Below are positions 7,600 through 20,372 of a stretch of DNA of 64,000 bases, piece after piece. The stretch is from Prochlorococcus sp. AG-347-M18 (GTDB lineage: Bacteria > Cyanobacteriota > Cyanobacteriia > PCC-6307 > Cyanobiaceae), in the NCBI GenBank assembly GCA_003281165.1, contig QCCT01000004.1:1-64000 (forward strand), written 5' to 3'. Made by a program: the position numbers and the translations under genes. The notes under the pieces were generated by a model. It was not told the origin of the DNA. It searched no databases and saw only the letters and a program-made list of their open reading frames with translations. Every line of letters starts with the position of its first letter. Position 1 is the stretch's first letter.

Positions 7600-9222
7600 A
7601 TGTCAAAGATTAGCAGCAAAAATATTAATAAGTTAAGTGTTCCTCAGAGCCCTGTAGTTCTTGCGATACTAGATGGATGGGGACATCGAAAAGAAATATC
7701 CAATAACGCCATAAAAAGTGCCAACACACCAATCATGGATTCATTGTGGCATGCTTATCCCCACACTCTCATAAGCGCGAGTGGATCTGATGTAGGCCTA
7801 CCAGACGGTCAAATGGGTAATTCGGAAGTAGGTCATCTTACCATTGGCTCGGGAAGAATAATCCAACAAGAACTTGTAAGAATTTCAAATATCGTAAAAA
7901 ATAATCATTTAGGCCTAATTGATGATTTAAAAGAAATGGCTGATTCTTTAAAGAAAAAAAATTCTACTTTGCACATAACAGGATTATGCTCTGATGGTGG
8001 AGTACATAGTCATATTGATCATTTATTAGGTTTAATAAAATGGGCCTCTGATAATGACATAAAAAAAGTTGCAATCCATATTATTACCGATGGAAGAGAT
8101 ACTCCTGCAAAAAGCGCATCTAAATATTTAAATCAAATAGAGTCATGCATAAAAAAATTTAATACAGGTGAAATCGCCTCTATATGCGGAAGATACTGGT
8201 TCATGGATAGAAATCTTTTATGGGACAGAACAGAAAAAGCATATGATAATTTGACTGATCCAAATATCAAAATAAAAAATATTTCTCCCATAAATTACAT
8301 AAAAGAAAGTTATGACAAAAACATAACAGATGAATTTATAGAGCCTATCCGTATGACTGAAAACTATCTTAAAGATGGAGATAGTTTAATTTGCTTTAAC
8401 TTCCGTCCAGACAGAGCAAGACAAATAGTAAAATCCCTTTCAGATAAAGAATTCTTAGACTTTGAAAGAAAAAATTTTCCTAATCTAGATTTAGTTACTT
8501 TTACGCAATATGATCCAACTTTTCCGGTTAAAGTTGTATTTCCTCCTGAATCTCTCAATAATTTTATAGGCCAAATAGTTTCAGAAAATGGACTTAAGCA
8601 ATACAGAACAGCAGAAACAGAAAAATATCCTCACGTAACATACTTTTTTAATGGAGGAGTTGAAATACCTTTACCTGGAGAAGAGAGACATTTGATTCCA
8701 TCTCCAAGAGTCGCAACTTATGACATGGAACCCGAAATGTCTGCAGAAGAATTAACTATTAGTTGCTCTAAAGCAATAAAAAGTGGAAACTATGCTTTCG
8801 TTGTAATCAATTTTGCTAATCCAGATATGGTTGGTCATACAGGCAACATGGATGCAACAATTAAAGCTATAGAGAAAGTAGATAAATGCATAGGTCAAAT
8901 AGTTAATGCTACTGGCGAAATGGGTGGAAGTATTCTAATTACAGCTGATCATGGAAATGCAGAGCTAATGAAAGGTCCTGAAGGAGAACCATGGACAGCA
9001 CACACTATAAATAAAGTTCCATTAATTCTGATTGAAGGTGAAAAAAGAAAAATACCTAATATGGGTAATGAAATTAATTTAAGGGATAATGCTGGCTTAG
9101 CAGATATTGCTCCAACTTTATTGCAATTATTAAATCTTCCAATTCCAAAAGAAATGACAGGAAAGTCTCTTATTCAAGAAATTGGATTAAAGGGCTATAA
9201 TAAAGTAGTTCAACATGTTTAA
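7600..9222 (+). CDS. gpmI: 2,3-bisphosphoglycerate-independent phosphoglycerate mutase
   Basis: A 540-aa enzyme of normal length that interconverts 3- and 2-phosphoglycerate in glycolysis and in carbon export from the Calvin cycle. Metal ligand Asp25 is in AILDGWGHR, the phosphorylated Ser75 is in MGNSEVGHL, and [10 protein letters not shown] and the [12 protein letters not shown] block provide the C-terminal metal site of the alkaline-phosphatase superfamily. The gene is followed 23 bases later by secG on the same strand. The upstream region (7463-7599) is shared with pyrR and holds a small TTAGC-AAAA-GCTAA hairpin at 7503-7516. Confidence 0.96.
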   Translation: MSKISSKNINKLSVPQSPVVLAILDGWGHRKEISNNAIKSANTPIMDSLWHAYPHTLISASGSDVGLPDGQMGNSEVGHLTIGSGRIIQQELVRISNIVKNNHLGLIDDLKEMADSLKKKNSTLHITGLCSDGGVHSHIDHLLGLIKWASDNDIKKVAIHIITDGRDTPAKSASKYLNQIESCIKKFNTGEIASICGRYWFMDRNLLWDRTEKAYDNLTDPNIKIKNISPINYIKESYDKNITDEFIEPIRMTENYLKDGDSLICFNFRPDRARQIVKSLSDKEFLDFERKNFPNLDLVTFTQYDPTFPVKVVFPPESLNNFIGQIVSENGLKQYRTAETEKYPHVTYFFNGGVEIPLPGEERHLIPSPRVATYDMEPEMSAEELTISCSKAIKSGNYAFVVINFANPDMVGHTGNMDATIKAIEKVDKCIGQIVNATGEMGGSILITADHGNAELMKGPEGEPWTAHTINKVPLILIEGEKRKIPNMGNEINLRDNAGLADIAPTLLQLLNLPIPKEMTGKSLIQEIGLKGYNKVVQHV

Positions 9223-9245
9223 ATTAATAGAAATTTTCATTAGTA

Positions 9246-9473
9246 ATGTCTCAAATTTTAAGTTGGATATGGTTATTTTCCGGAGTTCTTCTCATACTTT
9301 TAGTTTTACTTCACAGCCCAAAAGGTGATGGGATGGGTGGAATAGCCGCTAGTGGAAGCTCTATGTTTAATAGCGCAAGTAGTGCAGAAGCTTCTCTAAA
9401 CAAAGTAACTTGGACTTTTTTAGTTATATTTCTATCTCTCGCGGTTATTCTAAGCGCTGGTTGGATTTCATAA
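9246..9473 (+). CDS. secG: Preprotein translocase subunit SecG
   Basis: A 75-aa membrane protein with two hydrophobic segments (about residues 5-23 and 53-72) joined by a Gly/Ser-rich loop (GDGMGGIAASGSSMFNS), the usual SecG topology. SecG assists SecYE during protein export across the plasma and thylakoid membranes. It lies just downstream of gpmI on the same strand and ends before a hairpin that separates it from the convergent groL. Confidence 0.9.
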   Translation: MSQILSWIWLFSGVLLILLVLLHSPKGDGMGGIAASGSSMFNSASSAEASLNKVTWTFLVIFLSLAVILSAGWIS

Positions 9474-9481
9474 AATTTCAA

Positions 9482-9514
9482 AAAAAAAGGGACCATTAAT
9501 AAATGATCCTTTTT
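9482..9514. terminator. Hairpin between convergent secG and groL
   Basis: An imperfect inverted repeat: a left arm AAAAAGGGACCATT, a four-base loop AATA and a right arm AATGATCCTTTTT, with one mismatch and a G-U pair. The A-run on the left and T-run on the right would give a U-tract in transcripts from either direction, so it could act as a bidirectional Rho-independent terminator for secG (rightward) and groL (leftward). It is the only clear terminator-like hairpin that I found between convergent genes in the window. Confidence 0.6.
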
Positions 9515-9545
9515 AAAAGATTAAATTTATAACTATGATCTATAG

Positions 9546-11210
<1,665 letters not shown>

Positions 11211-11234
11211 TTAATAATTTTTGAAACAAATATT

Positions 11235-11546
11235 TTAGCCTACTACAGCTAAAATATCCTTTTCCGAGAGCAAGACATATTCATCTCCTCCCAATTTGAT
11301 GTCTGTTCCAGCATATTTGCTGTACAAGACCTTATCGCCAATACTCACTTCTGGAGTTTGTCGAGAACCATCGTCATTAAGTTTCCCAGGGCCTACCTGA
11401 GCAACCTCTCCTACCTGTGGTTTTTCTTTTGCTGAATCAGGCAAAAGAATGCCCCCAGCAGTTTTTTCCTCAGATGCGGAAACTTTAATAAATATTCTAT
11501 CTCCCAGTGGTTTTACTGTAGAGACTGTAAGTGAAACAGCTGCCAT
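11235..11546 (-). CDS. groS: Co-chaperonin GroES
   Basis: A 103-aa co-chaperonin with the typical [22 protein letters not shown] mobile-loop region (shortened here to its diagnostic residues: Ile-Leu-Leu after Gly-Gly) and the closing segment [17 protein letters not shown]. It caps GroEL. It is the first gene of the leftward groS-groL operon and is divergent from atpD across a 220-base, relatively GC-rich region. Confidence 0.96.
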
Positions 11547-13227
<1,681 letters not shown>

Positions 13228-13267
13228 ATACTTCAATACACTTTTAACCTTCAATAATTTTAAATTA

Positions 13268-13672
13268 ATGACAATTTCTCTCAAGGTTTTAGCTCCTAAC
13301 AAAAATGTTTATCAAGGCGAAGCTGAAGAAGTGATTCTTCCCAGCACTACTGGGCAACTGGGTGTTCTTCCTGGACATATTTCACTAGTTACAGCTATTG
13401 ATATTGGAGTTTTAAGGCTAAGAATGAATTCTCAGTGGAAATCAATAGCTTTAATGGGGGGCTTCGCTGAAATCGAATCAGATGAAGTCATAGTTTTAGT
13501 AAACAATGCGGAAATTGGATCCGACATTGATGTACAGAATGCTGAACAAGATCTTAAAGAAGCTAAATTAGTAATAAGTAAATTCTCTGAAAATGAAAAA
13601 AATCCAGAGAAAATTAAAGCCCTTCAAGAAATTTCAAAGGCTGAGGCAAGAATTCAAGCTGCAAAAAACTAA
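13268..13672 (+). CDS. atpC: ATP synthase F1 subunit epsilon
   Basis: A 134-aa subunit with an N-terminal beta sandwich ([38 protein letters not shown]) and two C-terminal helices ([24 protein letters not shown]). Epsilon forms the central stalk with gamma and modulates ATP hydrolysis. It follows atpD after 40 bases and stops 3 bases from the stop of the convergent PSRP-3 gene. Confidence 0.95.
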   Translation: MTISLKVLAPNKNVYQGEAEEVILPSTTGQLGVLPGHISLVTAIDIGVLRLRMNSQWKSIALMGGFAEIESDEVIVLVNNAEIGSDIDVQNAEQDLKEAKLVISKFSENEKNPEKIKALQEISKAEARIQAAKN

Positions 13673-13675
13673 TTT

Positions 13676-14149
13676 TTATGCAGTTCCACAAAAAGCTACT
13701 TCAGGAAATTTTAGCTTAGCTTCCTCTAATTTTTTAGTTTTACCCTCTTCTTGCCAATAATTTATCACTTCTGTCGCCTTATTCAATATTTCAACTCTCT
13801 CATTATCTGTTATCCAACCTTTATTCTCCAATTCGCTTTTTAATTTTTCCCAAGCATCATCTCTTGGCCAAAAATAATAAGCGGTGAGTGGGCTTGGCCC
13901 TCCTCCTACTATTTGATCAACAGCTAGGGCGACATTATCAGGCAACCATAATACTTTAATGATGAATCTTCCTTCATCAGGTTTGGGAGTATAACCGGTA
14001 GGTACTCCATCTTCATCAATTGTAGCTGCGGCCATTACAGCTGTAGCACCCATCATTCCCGAATTAGGAGAATTTTTAGAATTTGAAGGAACACTGTTTT
14101 TTGCTTTTTTTTCTTCTGAATTTTGATTTAATTTATCTGATGAGGACAT
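13676..14149 (-). CDS. ycf65: Ribosomal protein PSRP-3 / Ycf65, N-terminally extended
   Basis: A 157-aa protein. Residues about 60-140 match the plastid-specific ribosomal protein 3 family: [36 protein letters not shown] and [16 protein letters not shown]-3 is a 30S subunit component of cyanobacteria and plastids. The first about 58 residues are a Ser/Asn/Lys-rich, Ala/Met-containing low-complexity region ([19 protein letters not shown]), which makes the protein longer than the roughly 100-residue plastid forms. The tail after the core ([12 protein letters not shown]) is also extra. The ATG at 14147-14149 is the only good start that includes the extension; shorter starts at the internal Met residues (about 32-33 or 39) are possible. 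Confidence 0.85.
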   Translation of the reverse strand: MSSSDKLNQNSEEKKAKNSVPSNSKNSPNSGMMGATAVMAAATIDEDGVPTGYTPKPDEGRFIIKVLWLPDNVALAVDQIVGGGPSPLTAYYFWPRDDAWEKLKSELENKGWITDNERVEILNKATEVINYWQEEGKTKKLEEAKLKFPEVAFCGTA

Positions 14150-14256
14150 TCACTTTTTTATATTCAATAATCAATTTATCAGTTTATGGTCACATTTTGA
14201 TTGATTTCCACAAAATTTCTTGATTTTAGTTATTGATAATTTTAAAAAAATAATTT

Positions 14257-14415
14257 TTATCTATCATGAGAAACTTGATAAAAATCATAAATTGTAGTTT
14301 CAAGTAAATCCCAAAGATCTTTGGGGATATCGTTTTCTTCCGCAAACATTCCAAGCTGACTAGCCAAACCTCTTGCTTGAGAAAGTTTCGAATTATATGA
14401 ATCTAACTCATTCAT
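14257..14415 (-). CDS. Small conserved-looking acidic protein, 52 aa
   Basis: An ATG-initiated leftward frame between the aminopeptidase P and PSRP-3 genes. The peptide starts MNELDSYNSKLSQARGLA and continues with MFAEENDIPKDLWDLLET and a Tyr/Phe-rich end (YDFYQVSHDR). It looks like two amphipathic helices and has no membrane segment or cysteine. The composition is protein-like rather than random AT-rich. I recall similar short hypothetical proteins in picocyanobacteria but cannot name a function. Confidence 0.65.
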   Translation of the reverse strand: MNELDSYNSKLSQARGLASQLGMFAEENDIPKDLWDLLETTIYDFYQVSHDR

Positions 14416-14471
14416 TTTTGAATTTTTTAAACTTTATAAAAAATAAATCTATTAACTAGATAAGTCAAATT

Positions 14472-15797
14472 TTAAAATTCTAAATCAGAAATTTCTTTAA
14501 GGGCTGCAATACTTAAAACTTCTGGATTTGTATCTTTGACAAGGATATCATCTTCAATTCTTATCCCAATGCCCTTCCATTTATCATCAATGATGGGTTG
14601 TCCTTCAGGGACTGGGATCCTATCACTTATATAAATACCAGGTTCTACTGTAAGAATCATTCCATTCTTTAATGGCACTTCATATTCTCCCATCCTGTAT
14701 GCTCCAACATCATGAACATCTAAGCCAAGCCAATGACCAGTTTTATGCATATATAGATGTTTATATAATTGATGCTCAATTATTCCCTCAGTACTGCCAG
14801 ACAATAACCCAATTTCTTTCAATCCCTCTATTAGTACTTTTAAAGCAACATTATGCACAGTACTAGAATTTGATCCAATTACGGCGCTTTTAATTGCAGT
14901 TTTCTGAGCACTCAATACAATTTCATAAATAATTTTTTGTTCTTTAGAAAATTTACCACTTATAGGAATAGTTCTTGTTATGTCTCCATTGTAATAATCA
15001 GTTAATGAGCAGCCAGCATCTACCAACAATAAATCTCCATTATTCAATGGTGCATTATTTGAAGTGTAATGCAAAATACATGCATTATCTCCTGAAGCAA
15101 CGATAGAATTATAAGCTGGTCCTCTCGCACCTTTTTCCAAAAAGAATCCCTCTATAAGACCTTGAATTTGTCTTTCATTTTTTTTTGATGAGATAGATTC
15201 TCTTACTAGTTCATGAGCTTCTGCTGAAATTTGTACAGCCTCTTTCATTCTCTTAATTTCAAATTCACTTTTTATTAATCTCATCTCATTTAAATAAATT
15301 TCTGGGGATTTTATAGAATTTGCGCCAACCCCCAATCTTGAACGACTTTCTAGTTGTTTTGAAAATATCTCGAGTACTATTTTCTCAATTAATGGATGCT
15401 TACCAATTGAAAAAACAATTTCATCACAACCATTTATGTAAATTGGGAGTAAATCATTTAGTTCATTTATTGAGTGAGCCTTATCAGCCTTAAATTCTTT
15501 TTCAGCTCCTTCTAATCCCCATCTAAAGCCATGCCATACCTCGCTAATAACATCTTTTGGAGAAACAAACAAAATAAATCTCTCTCCCTCTGGCTTATGC
15601 GATAAGAAAAGAGCGATCGCATCCGGCTCATCAAAACCAGTTAAATACCAAAAATTACTATCTTGCCTAAAAGGATATTCACAATCGGCATGATGCTTTA
15701 CAAGTTTAGCCCCAGGAATAATAGCAGCTTTACCATCTAATTTATTTAGAAAAATTTCTCTTCTTTCTGCAAAAACTTTATTATCAGGTTTAAACAT
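14472..15797 (-). CDS. pepP: Xaa-Pro aminopeptidase (aminopeptidase P family)
   Basis: A 441-aa metallopeptidase of family M24B. The N-terminal domain (DSNFWYLTGFDEPDA) is of the AMP_N type, followed by the pita-bread catalytic domain with metal ligands in VDAGCSLTDYYNGDITRT, the His of MHKTGHWLGLDVHDVGAY, LTVEPGIYI and GIRIEDDILV. It removes N-terminal residues preceding proline. Length is normal. It is divergent from the CNNM-type gene across 73 bases. Confidence 0.93.
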   Translation of the reverse strand: MFKPDNKVFAERREIFLNKLDGKAAIIPGAKLVKHHADCEYPFRQDSNFWYLTGFDEPDAIALFLSHKPEGERFILFVSPKDVISEVWHGFRWGLEGAEKEFKADKAHSINELNDLLPIYINGCDEIVFSIGKHPLIEKIVLEIFSKQLESRSRLGVGANSIKSPEIYLNEMRLIKSEFEIKRMKEAVQISAEAHELVRESISSKKNERQIQGLIEGFFLEKGARGPAYNSIVASGDNACILHYTSNNAPLNNGDLLLVDAGCSLTDYYNGDITRTIPISGKFSKEQKIIYEIVLSAQKTAIKSAVIGSNSSTVHNVALKVLIEGLKEIGLLSGSTEGIIEHQLYKHLYMHKTGHWLGLDVHDVGAYRMGEYEVPLKNGMILTVEPGIYISDRIPVPEGQPIIDDKWKGIGIRIEDDILVKDTNPEVLSIAALKEISDLEF

Positions 15798-15870
15798 AAA
15801 TTGGGTATTGGCGTATTTAAAAAATAATGGAAAAATGAATTAAAACAGATTTAATAACTAATCTATTTTA

Positions 15871-16854
15871 ATGGAACCAAGTGTTTACGGATTGATTTTA
15901 CTAATAATAATTATTTTAATTGGTTCAGCATGTTGTTCGGGAGTCGAAGCGGCTTTTTTAGCTGTAAATTCAATTAGAGTTCTTGAAATAGCTTCAAGAC
16001 AAAAGCCCAAAAGTTCTGCAAATCAACTCCTTAAACTTAGGAAACATCTTGGAAGGACGTTAACTGTAATTACTATTACTAATAATGGATTTAATATAAT
16101 TGGAAGTCTTATTTTAGGTGTATACGGAGCATTGGTAATTGATAGTAGCTATGGCTTAACCCTGTTTTCAATTGCTTTTTATATACTAGTTGTCTTAGTT
16201 GGAGAGGTACTACCCAAAGCTCTTGGTACAAGATTTTCAGTCCAAATAGCATTATTATCCGTTCCAATTCTACGAATATTAAATACTTTGATGAAACCAT
16301 TTTTAATATTAATAGAACAAATATTTCCAGTTATTACAGCAGAAAATGAAATTTCAACTGATGAAGAAGAAATTAGACAAATGGCGAAAATTGGGAGTCA
16401 GAAAGGTTTGATAGAAGCTGATGAGGCAGCAATGATATTCAAGGTTTTTCAATTAAATGATTTAAAAGCTAAAGATTTAATGATCCCTAGGGTATCAGCA
16501 CCATGTCTTGATGGATCTTCGAATCTTGATGAAATTTCACTACTAATAATGTCAGATTACTCCCCTTGGTGGGTTATTTTAGGAGATAAAGTTGACAAAA
16601 TACAAGGAGTAGTTAAACGTGAGAGCATATTAGCAGAATTAATAAATGGAGGAAATAAAAAATTAGTATCAGAAATTTGCGAACCTGTGGACTATATTCC
16701 CGAAATGATCAAGGCAGATCAATTATTAACAAGATTTGACAAGGATCATAAAGGAGTGAAAGTAGTAGTAGATGAATTTGGGGGATTCGTGGGAATTATT
16801 GGTGCAGAAGCTGTGTTATCTGTTTTAGCCGGTTGGTGGAAAAATAAATCATGA
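15871..16854 (+). CDS. CNNM/CorC-type membrane protein (DUF21 + CBS)
   Basis: A 327-aa membrane protein. The N-terminal about 160 residues hold hydrophobic segments and the DUF21 pattern (GSACCSGVEAAFLAVNSIRVLE, LVVLVGEVLPKALGTRFS). After the junction (STDEEEIRQMAKIGSQKG) comes a CBS-pair region (KAKDLMIPR, GVKVVVDEFGGFVGIIG). Bacterial relatives act in magnesium or other cation efflux. The terminal CorC/HlyC transport-associated domain seems absent, as the protein ends soon after the second CBS motif. Its stop overlaps the GTPase start by 4 bases. Confidence 0.88.
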   Translation: MEPSVYGLILLIIIILIGSACCSGVEAAFLAVNSIRVLEIASRQKPKSSANQLLKLRKHLGRTLTVITITNNGFNIIGSLILGVYGALVIDSSYGLTLFSIAFYILVVLVGEVLPKALGTRFSVQIALLSVPILRILNTLMKPFLILIEQIFPVITAENEISTDEEEIRQMAKIGSQKGLIEADEAAMIFKVFQLNDLKAKDLMIPRVSAPCLDGSSNLDEISLLIMSDYSPWWVILGDKVDKIQGVVKRESILAELINGGNKKLVSEICEPVDYIPEMIKADQLLTRFDKDHKGVKVVVDEFGGFVGIIGAEAVLSVLAGWWKNKS

Positions 16855-18092
16855 AACAATTGAAAATTAAAGAAAATTATTTACTCTTAAAAAATTGGTG
16901 GGAGACTATCGATCTGACCAACTATGAAAAAAGTTTTCTTAATAAAGAAATAATTTATTTTAATCAACAACTTTTAAGACTCAAAGAAAAAAAAATAAGA
17001 ATTGGCACATATGGTAAATCAGGCGTAGGAAAATCTTCAGTTTTAAATTCTTTATTAAAAAAAGACATATTCAAAACAGATATTATTAATGGGACCACAA
17101 GAGAAATACAAACTGAAAATTGGACTCTTAAAGATCAAACACTCAATAGTTTAGAATTGCTAGATTCTCCAGGATTTGATTTCTGCAATATTAAATACCC
17201 AGATAAAGTTTACTCTTTTATAAATAATTCAGACCTTATTTTATTTATAGTTTCGGGAGATTTAAATAGAAATGAGTTAAGCGAAATCAGATCTTTTATA
17301 AAAGCTGGTAAAAAAATTATTGTAATTTTAAATAAAATCGATCTATTTAATAAAAATGAATTAAAAGAAATAATTGAAAATATAAAGTTTAAGCTTCCAA
17401 AGGATTTAAATATTCCAATAATTATTAATCATGAAAACAATCTTAAAAATTACTTAACAAAAATAATAAATCAATATGGTGAGATACTATTAATTCTTAA
17501 TTCTATTCAATTAGCTGACAAATTGTTTCTAAGCATAAAAGAGCAAAGATTGAAAAGAAGGAAGAAATTAGCTCAGTCAACTATTGGTAAATTTTCGACT
17601 ATAAAGGCATCAGCAGTAGCTCTTAATCCTTTTATTTTATTCGATATTGCTGGTAGTTTTGCAATAGATACTGCATTAATTAGCGAATTAAGTAAGATTT
17701 ACGGCTTAAAGTTGAAAGGTGAATCTACCAGAAAAATATTTAAAAATATATCCATAAATAATTTATTTTTGGGATTCACTCAAGTCGGTGTCAATACATC
17801 TTTCAACCTTATTAAGAAAGTAATTCTATTAACAGCACCTTTTACTAACGGGCTTTCATTATTACCCTATGGACCTATTGCAATTATTCAAGCGGCAATA
17901 GCAGTTCATTCTACAAAAATCCTAGGGAAATTAGCCGCAAAAGAGATATTCATGAGAAGTAAAGCTTCTTTTATAGAACCCGCTATTATGATCCAAAATA
18001 TGAATTTTAATGACCCAGAGATTTTCAAACACATAAATATTTATTTTTCAAAAAGAAATTTAAATAATAATTTTTTTAGCATTCTGCCTTAG
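16851..18092 (+). CDS. Era-like GTPase with C-terminal hydrophobic domain
   Basis: A 413-aa protein. The GTPase domain has G1 GKSGVGKSS at residues 55-63, G3 LDSPGFD and G4 NKID (in VILNKIDLF). From about residue 245 the sequence turns hydrophobic (SAVALNPFILFDIAGSFAIDT, LTAPFTNGLSLLPYGPIAII), the pattern of DUF697-like GTPases attached to membranes. It overlaps the upstream CNNM gene by 4 bases and is followed by nadD 7 bases later, so it is translationally coupled. The cellular role is unknown; membrane association is inferred. Confidence 0.8.
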   Translation: MKQLKIKENYLLLKNWWETIDLTNYEKSFLNKEIIYFNQQLLRLKEKKIRIGTYGKSGVGKSSVLNSLLKKDIFKTDIINGTTREIQTENWTLKDQTLNSLELLDSPGFDFCNIKYPDKVYSFINNSDLILFIVSGDLNRNELSEIRSFIKAGKKIIVILNKIDLFNKNELKEIIENIKFKLPKDLNIPIIINHENNLKNYLTKIINQYGEILLILNSIQLADKLFLSIKEQRLKRRKKLAQSTIGKFSTIKASAVALNPFILFDIAGSFAIDTALISELSKIYGLKLKGESTRKIFKNISINNLFLGFTQVGVNTSFNLIKKVILLTAPFTNGLSLLPYGPIAIIQAAIAVHSTKILGKLAAKEIFMRSKASFIEPAIMIQNMNFNDPEIFKHINIYFSKRNLNNNFFSILP

Positions 18093-18099
18093 GACTTTA

Positions 18100-18678
18100 A
18101 TGGGAAAAACCATTGCTTTATTTGGTACTAGTGCAGATCCGCCTACCATTGGTCATAAAAAAATACTTGAAGAATTATCCAAAATATATCCTTTTACTAT
18201 TAGTTATGTGAGCAACAACCCCAAAAAAAATCACAAAGAGGACATATCAATACGTAGCCATTTACTAAGAACTCTTATTGAAGATTTAAACAATCCTAAA
18301 ATTTTATTCAATCAAAGTGTTAGTAGCCAATGGGCAGTAGAGTCAATTAAAAAATGTAAGAGAATCTATGAATTTAATAATTTAGATTTTGTTATTGGGA
18401 GTGATTTAATCAAAGATATTTTCCAATGGAAAAATTTTGATAGAATTAGTCATGAGGTTAGTTTTTTAATAATTTTGAGAGAGGGATATCCTGTCGAATC
18501 AAATACTCTTAAAATGTTACAAACTTATAAAGTGAAATTTGAGATTTCAACCATAAAAATCCCAAACATTTCAAGTTCTAAATTCAGGTCAAATTTTAAT
18601 TATTCTAATTTACCAACTTCATTAATAGATATTGTTAAAAAGAATAATTTATATGAACCATCTAAATTAGTTGAATGA
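18100..18678 (+). CDS. nadD: Nicotinate-nucleotide adenylyltransferase
   Basis: A 192-aa nucleotidyltransferase that converts nicotinate mononucleotide and ATP to deamido-NAD. The TIGH version of the (H/T)xGH motif is at residues 16-19 after LFGTSADPP, and NISSSKFRSNF near the C-terminus corresponds to the ISSTxIR motif. The stop overlaps the nadE start by 4 bases (ATGA), coupling the two last steps of NAD synthesis. Confidence 0.92.
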   Translation: MGKTIALFGTSADPPTIGHKKILEELSKIYPFTISYVSNNPKKNHKEDISIRSHLLRTLIEDLNNPKILFNQSVSSQWAVESIKKCKRIYEFNNLDFVIGSDLIKDIFQWKNFDRISHEVSFLIILREGYPVESNTLKMLQTYKVKFEISTIKIPNISSSKFRSNFNYSNLPTSLIDIVKKNNLYEPSKLVE

Positions 18679-20372
18679 AGTTTCTACTTGCTCAAATTAA
18701 TCCAGTTGTTGGAGATTTAGAGGGCAATGCAAAAAAAATACTTTATATTACTTCTAAAGCTGGCTCAATTTCTGCTGATTTAGTTCTTACTCCAGAATTA
18801 TCATTATGGGGATATCCAGCAAATGATCTTCTTCTGAAAAGAAATTTAATCAAAAATCAATATCAAATTCTTGACCAATTAGCTTCAGATATTCATAAAA
18901 AATATCGAAACTTGAGTGTCACAGTTGGGATAGCTGAGATAATAAATGATTCTTTTTTCCCAAATCTTTATAATTCTATTGCATTGATTGACCGCGGTGA
19001 ATGGAAAATAATTGCTCGTAAAATTATTCTTCCCACCTATGAAGTATTTGATGAGAAAAGATACTTTAGATCAGGAGAAAAAGTTTCCGTATTAACAAAA
19101 GAAATAAACAATAAAACTTGGCGACTTGGCTTTACAATATGTGAGGATTTATGGGTCAACAAAAATATAGACGGTAGAGGAATTCATAAAAAGAATCCTA
19201 TTTTTGATTTAAAGAAAAAAAAAGTTGATATCTTAGTGAATTTGTCAGCCTCCCCATATACCTTCAAAAAGTTAGAGCTAAGAGCCAAAGTTTCCAGTTT
19301 TGCTGCTCAATATCTTCAAGTACCGCTCATATATGTAAACCAGATTGGAGCAAATGATAATTTAATTTTTGATGGAAATAGTTTTATTCTTAATAAGAAT
19401 GGATCTACAATTAAGCAATTAAAATCTTTTTCAGAAGACCTCTTTAGTTGGAACATTGAAGAAACAAAACCTCAAAAAAATAAATTTGAAAATTCTGAGA
19501 TGTCATCAATTTTTGATGCATTAGTTCTTGGTATTAGGGATTATGCTCATAAATGCGGCTTTAAAACAGCCTTAATCGGATTAAGTGGCGGCATTGATTC
19601 AGCACTAGTTTCAGCGATTGCGACAGCTGCTCTTGGCAGTAAAAATATTTATTGCGTCTCAATGCCCTCTAAGTGGAGCTCATCTCATTCAAAGAGTGAC
19701 GCGAAAGATTTAGCGAGAAGATTAAAAATAAATTTCAATAGCATCCCAATTGAAAAATTGATGAGCTCTTTTGAAGAATCTTTTGTAAAAACCATATCTT
19801 TCGAGATGGCTGAAATAACAAATCAAAATATTCAATCAAGGATCAGGGGAACCCTTCTGATGGCTTTAGCAAATCAAGAGAAGCATTTATTACTTTCAAC
19901 GGGCAATAAATCAGAGCTTGCTGTTGGATATTGCACACTTTATGGCGATATGAATGGGGGATTATCGGTGATTGGAGATTTATACAAAACTAATGTTTTT
20001 AAATTATGCAATTGGCTTGATAGTGAAGATTCAATTCAGCATAGAAAATCATATATGTTAGATACTAATGTAAATATAATTGGAGAAAATATACGTACAA
20101 AAGCTCCAAGTGCCGAATTAGGTCCTAATCAATTAGATACTGATTCTCTACCGCCTTATTCTATTTTAGATGGTATTCTTAAAGGAATTATTGAAGAGAA
20201 AAAAGATTTACAACAACTAGAAGAAGATGGTTATAAAAAAGAATTAATTTTAAAAATTATCTCACTTATAAAAAAAGCAGAATTCAAAAGAAAGCAGGCT
20301 CCACCTATTCTTAAATTAAGCAGTCAGTCACTGGGAAGTGACTGGAGAGTACCAATTGCAATATCTTATTAA
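18675..20372 (+). CDS. nadE: Glutamine-dependent NAD+ synthetase
   Basis: A 565-aa two-domain enzyme. The N-terminal nitrilase-like glutaminase has its triad in LTPELSLWGYP (Glu), KIILPTYEVFDEKRYF (Lys) and FTICEDLW (Cys). The C-terminal synthetase has the PP-loop SGGIDS at residues 304-309 and STGNKSELAVGY. It amidates deamido-NAD to NAD using ammonia channelled from glutamine. It is last in the rightward CNNM-GTPase-nadD-nadE unit and its TAA overlaps the TAA of the convergent DUF3326 gene. Confidence 0.96.
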   Translation: MKFLLAQINPVVGDLEGNAKKILYITSKAGSISADLVLTPELSLWGYPANDLLLKRNLIKNQYQILDQLASDIHKKYRNLSVTVGIAEIINDSFFPNLYNSIALIDRGEWKIIARKIILPTYEVFDEKRYFRSGEKVSVLTKEINNKTWRLGFTICEDLWVNKNIDGRGIHKKNPIFDLKKKKVDILVNLSASPYTFKKLELRAKVSSFAAQYLQVPLIYVNQIGANDNLIFDGNSFILNKNGSTIKQLKSFSEDLFSWNIEETKPQKNKFENSEMSSIFDALVLGIRDYAHKCGFKTALIGLSGGIDSALVSAIATAALGSKNIYCVSMPSKWSSSHSKSDAKDLARRLKINFNSIPIEKLMSSFEESFVKTISFEMAEITNQNIQSRIRGTLLMALANQEKHLLLSTGNKSELAVGYCTLYGDMNGGLSVIGDLYKTNVFKLCNWLDSEDSIQHRKSYMLDTNVNIIGENIRTKAPSAELGPNQLDTDSLPPYSILDGILKGIIEEKKDLQQLEEDGYKKELILKIISLIKKAEFKRKQAPPILKLSSQSLGSDWRVPIAISY

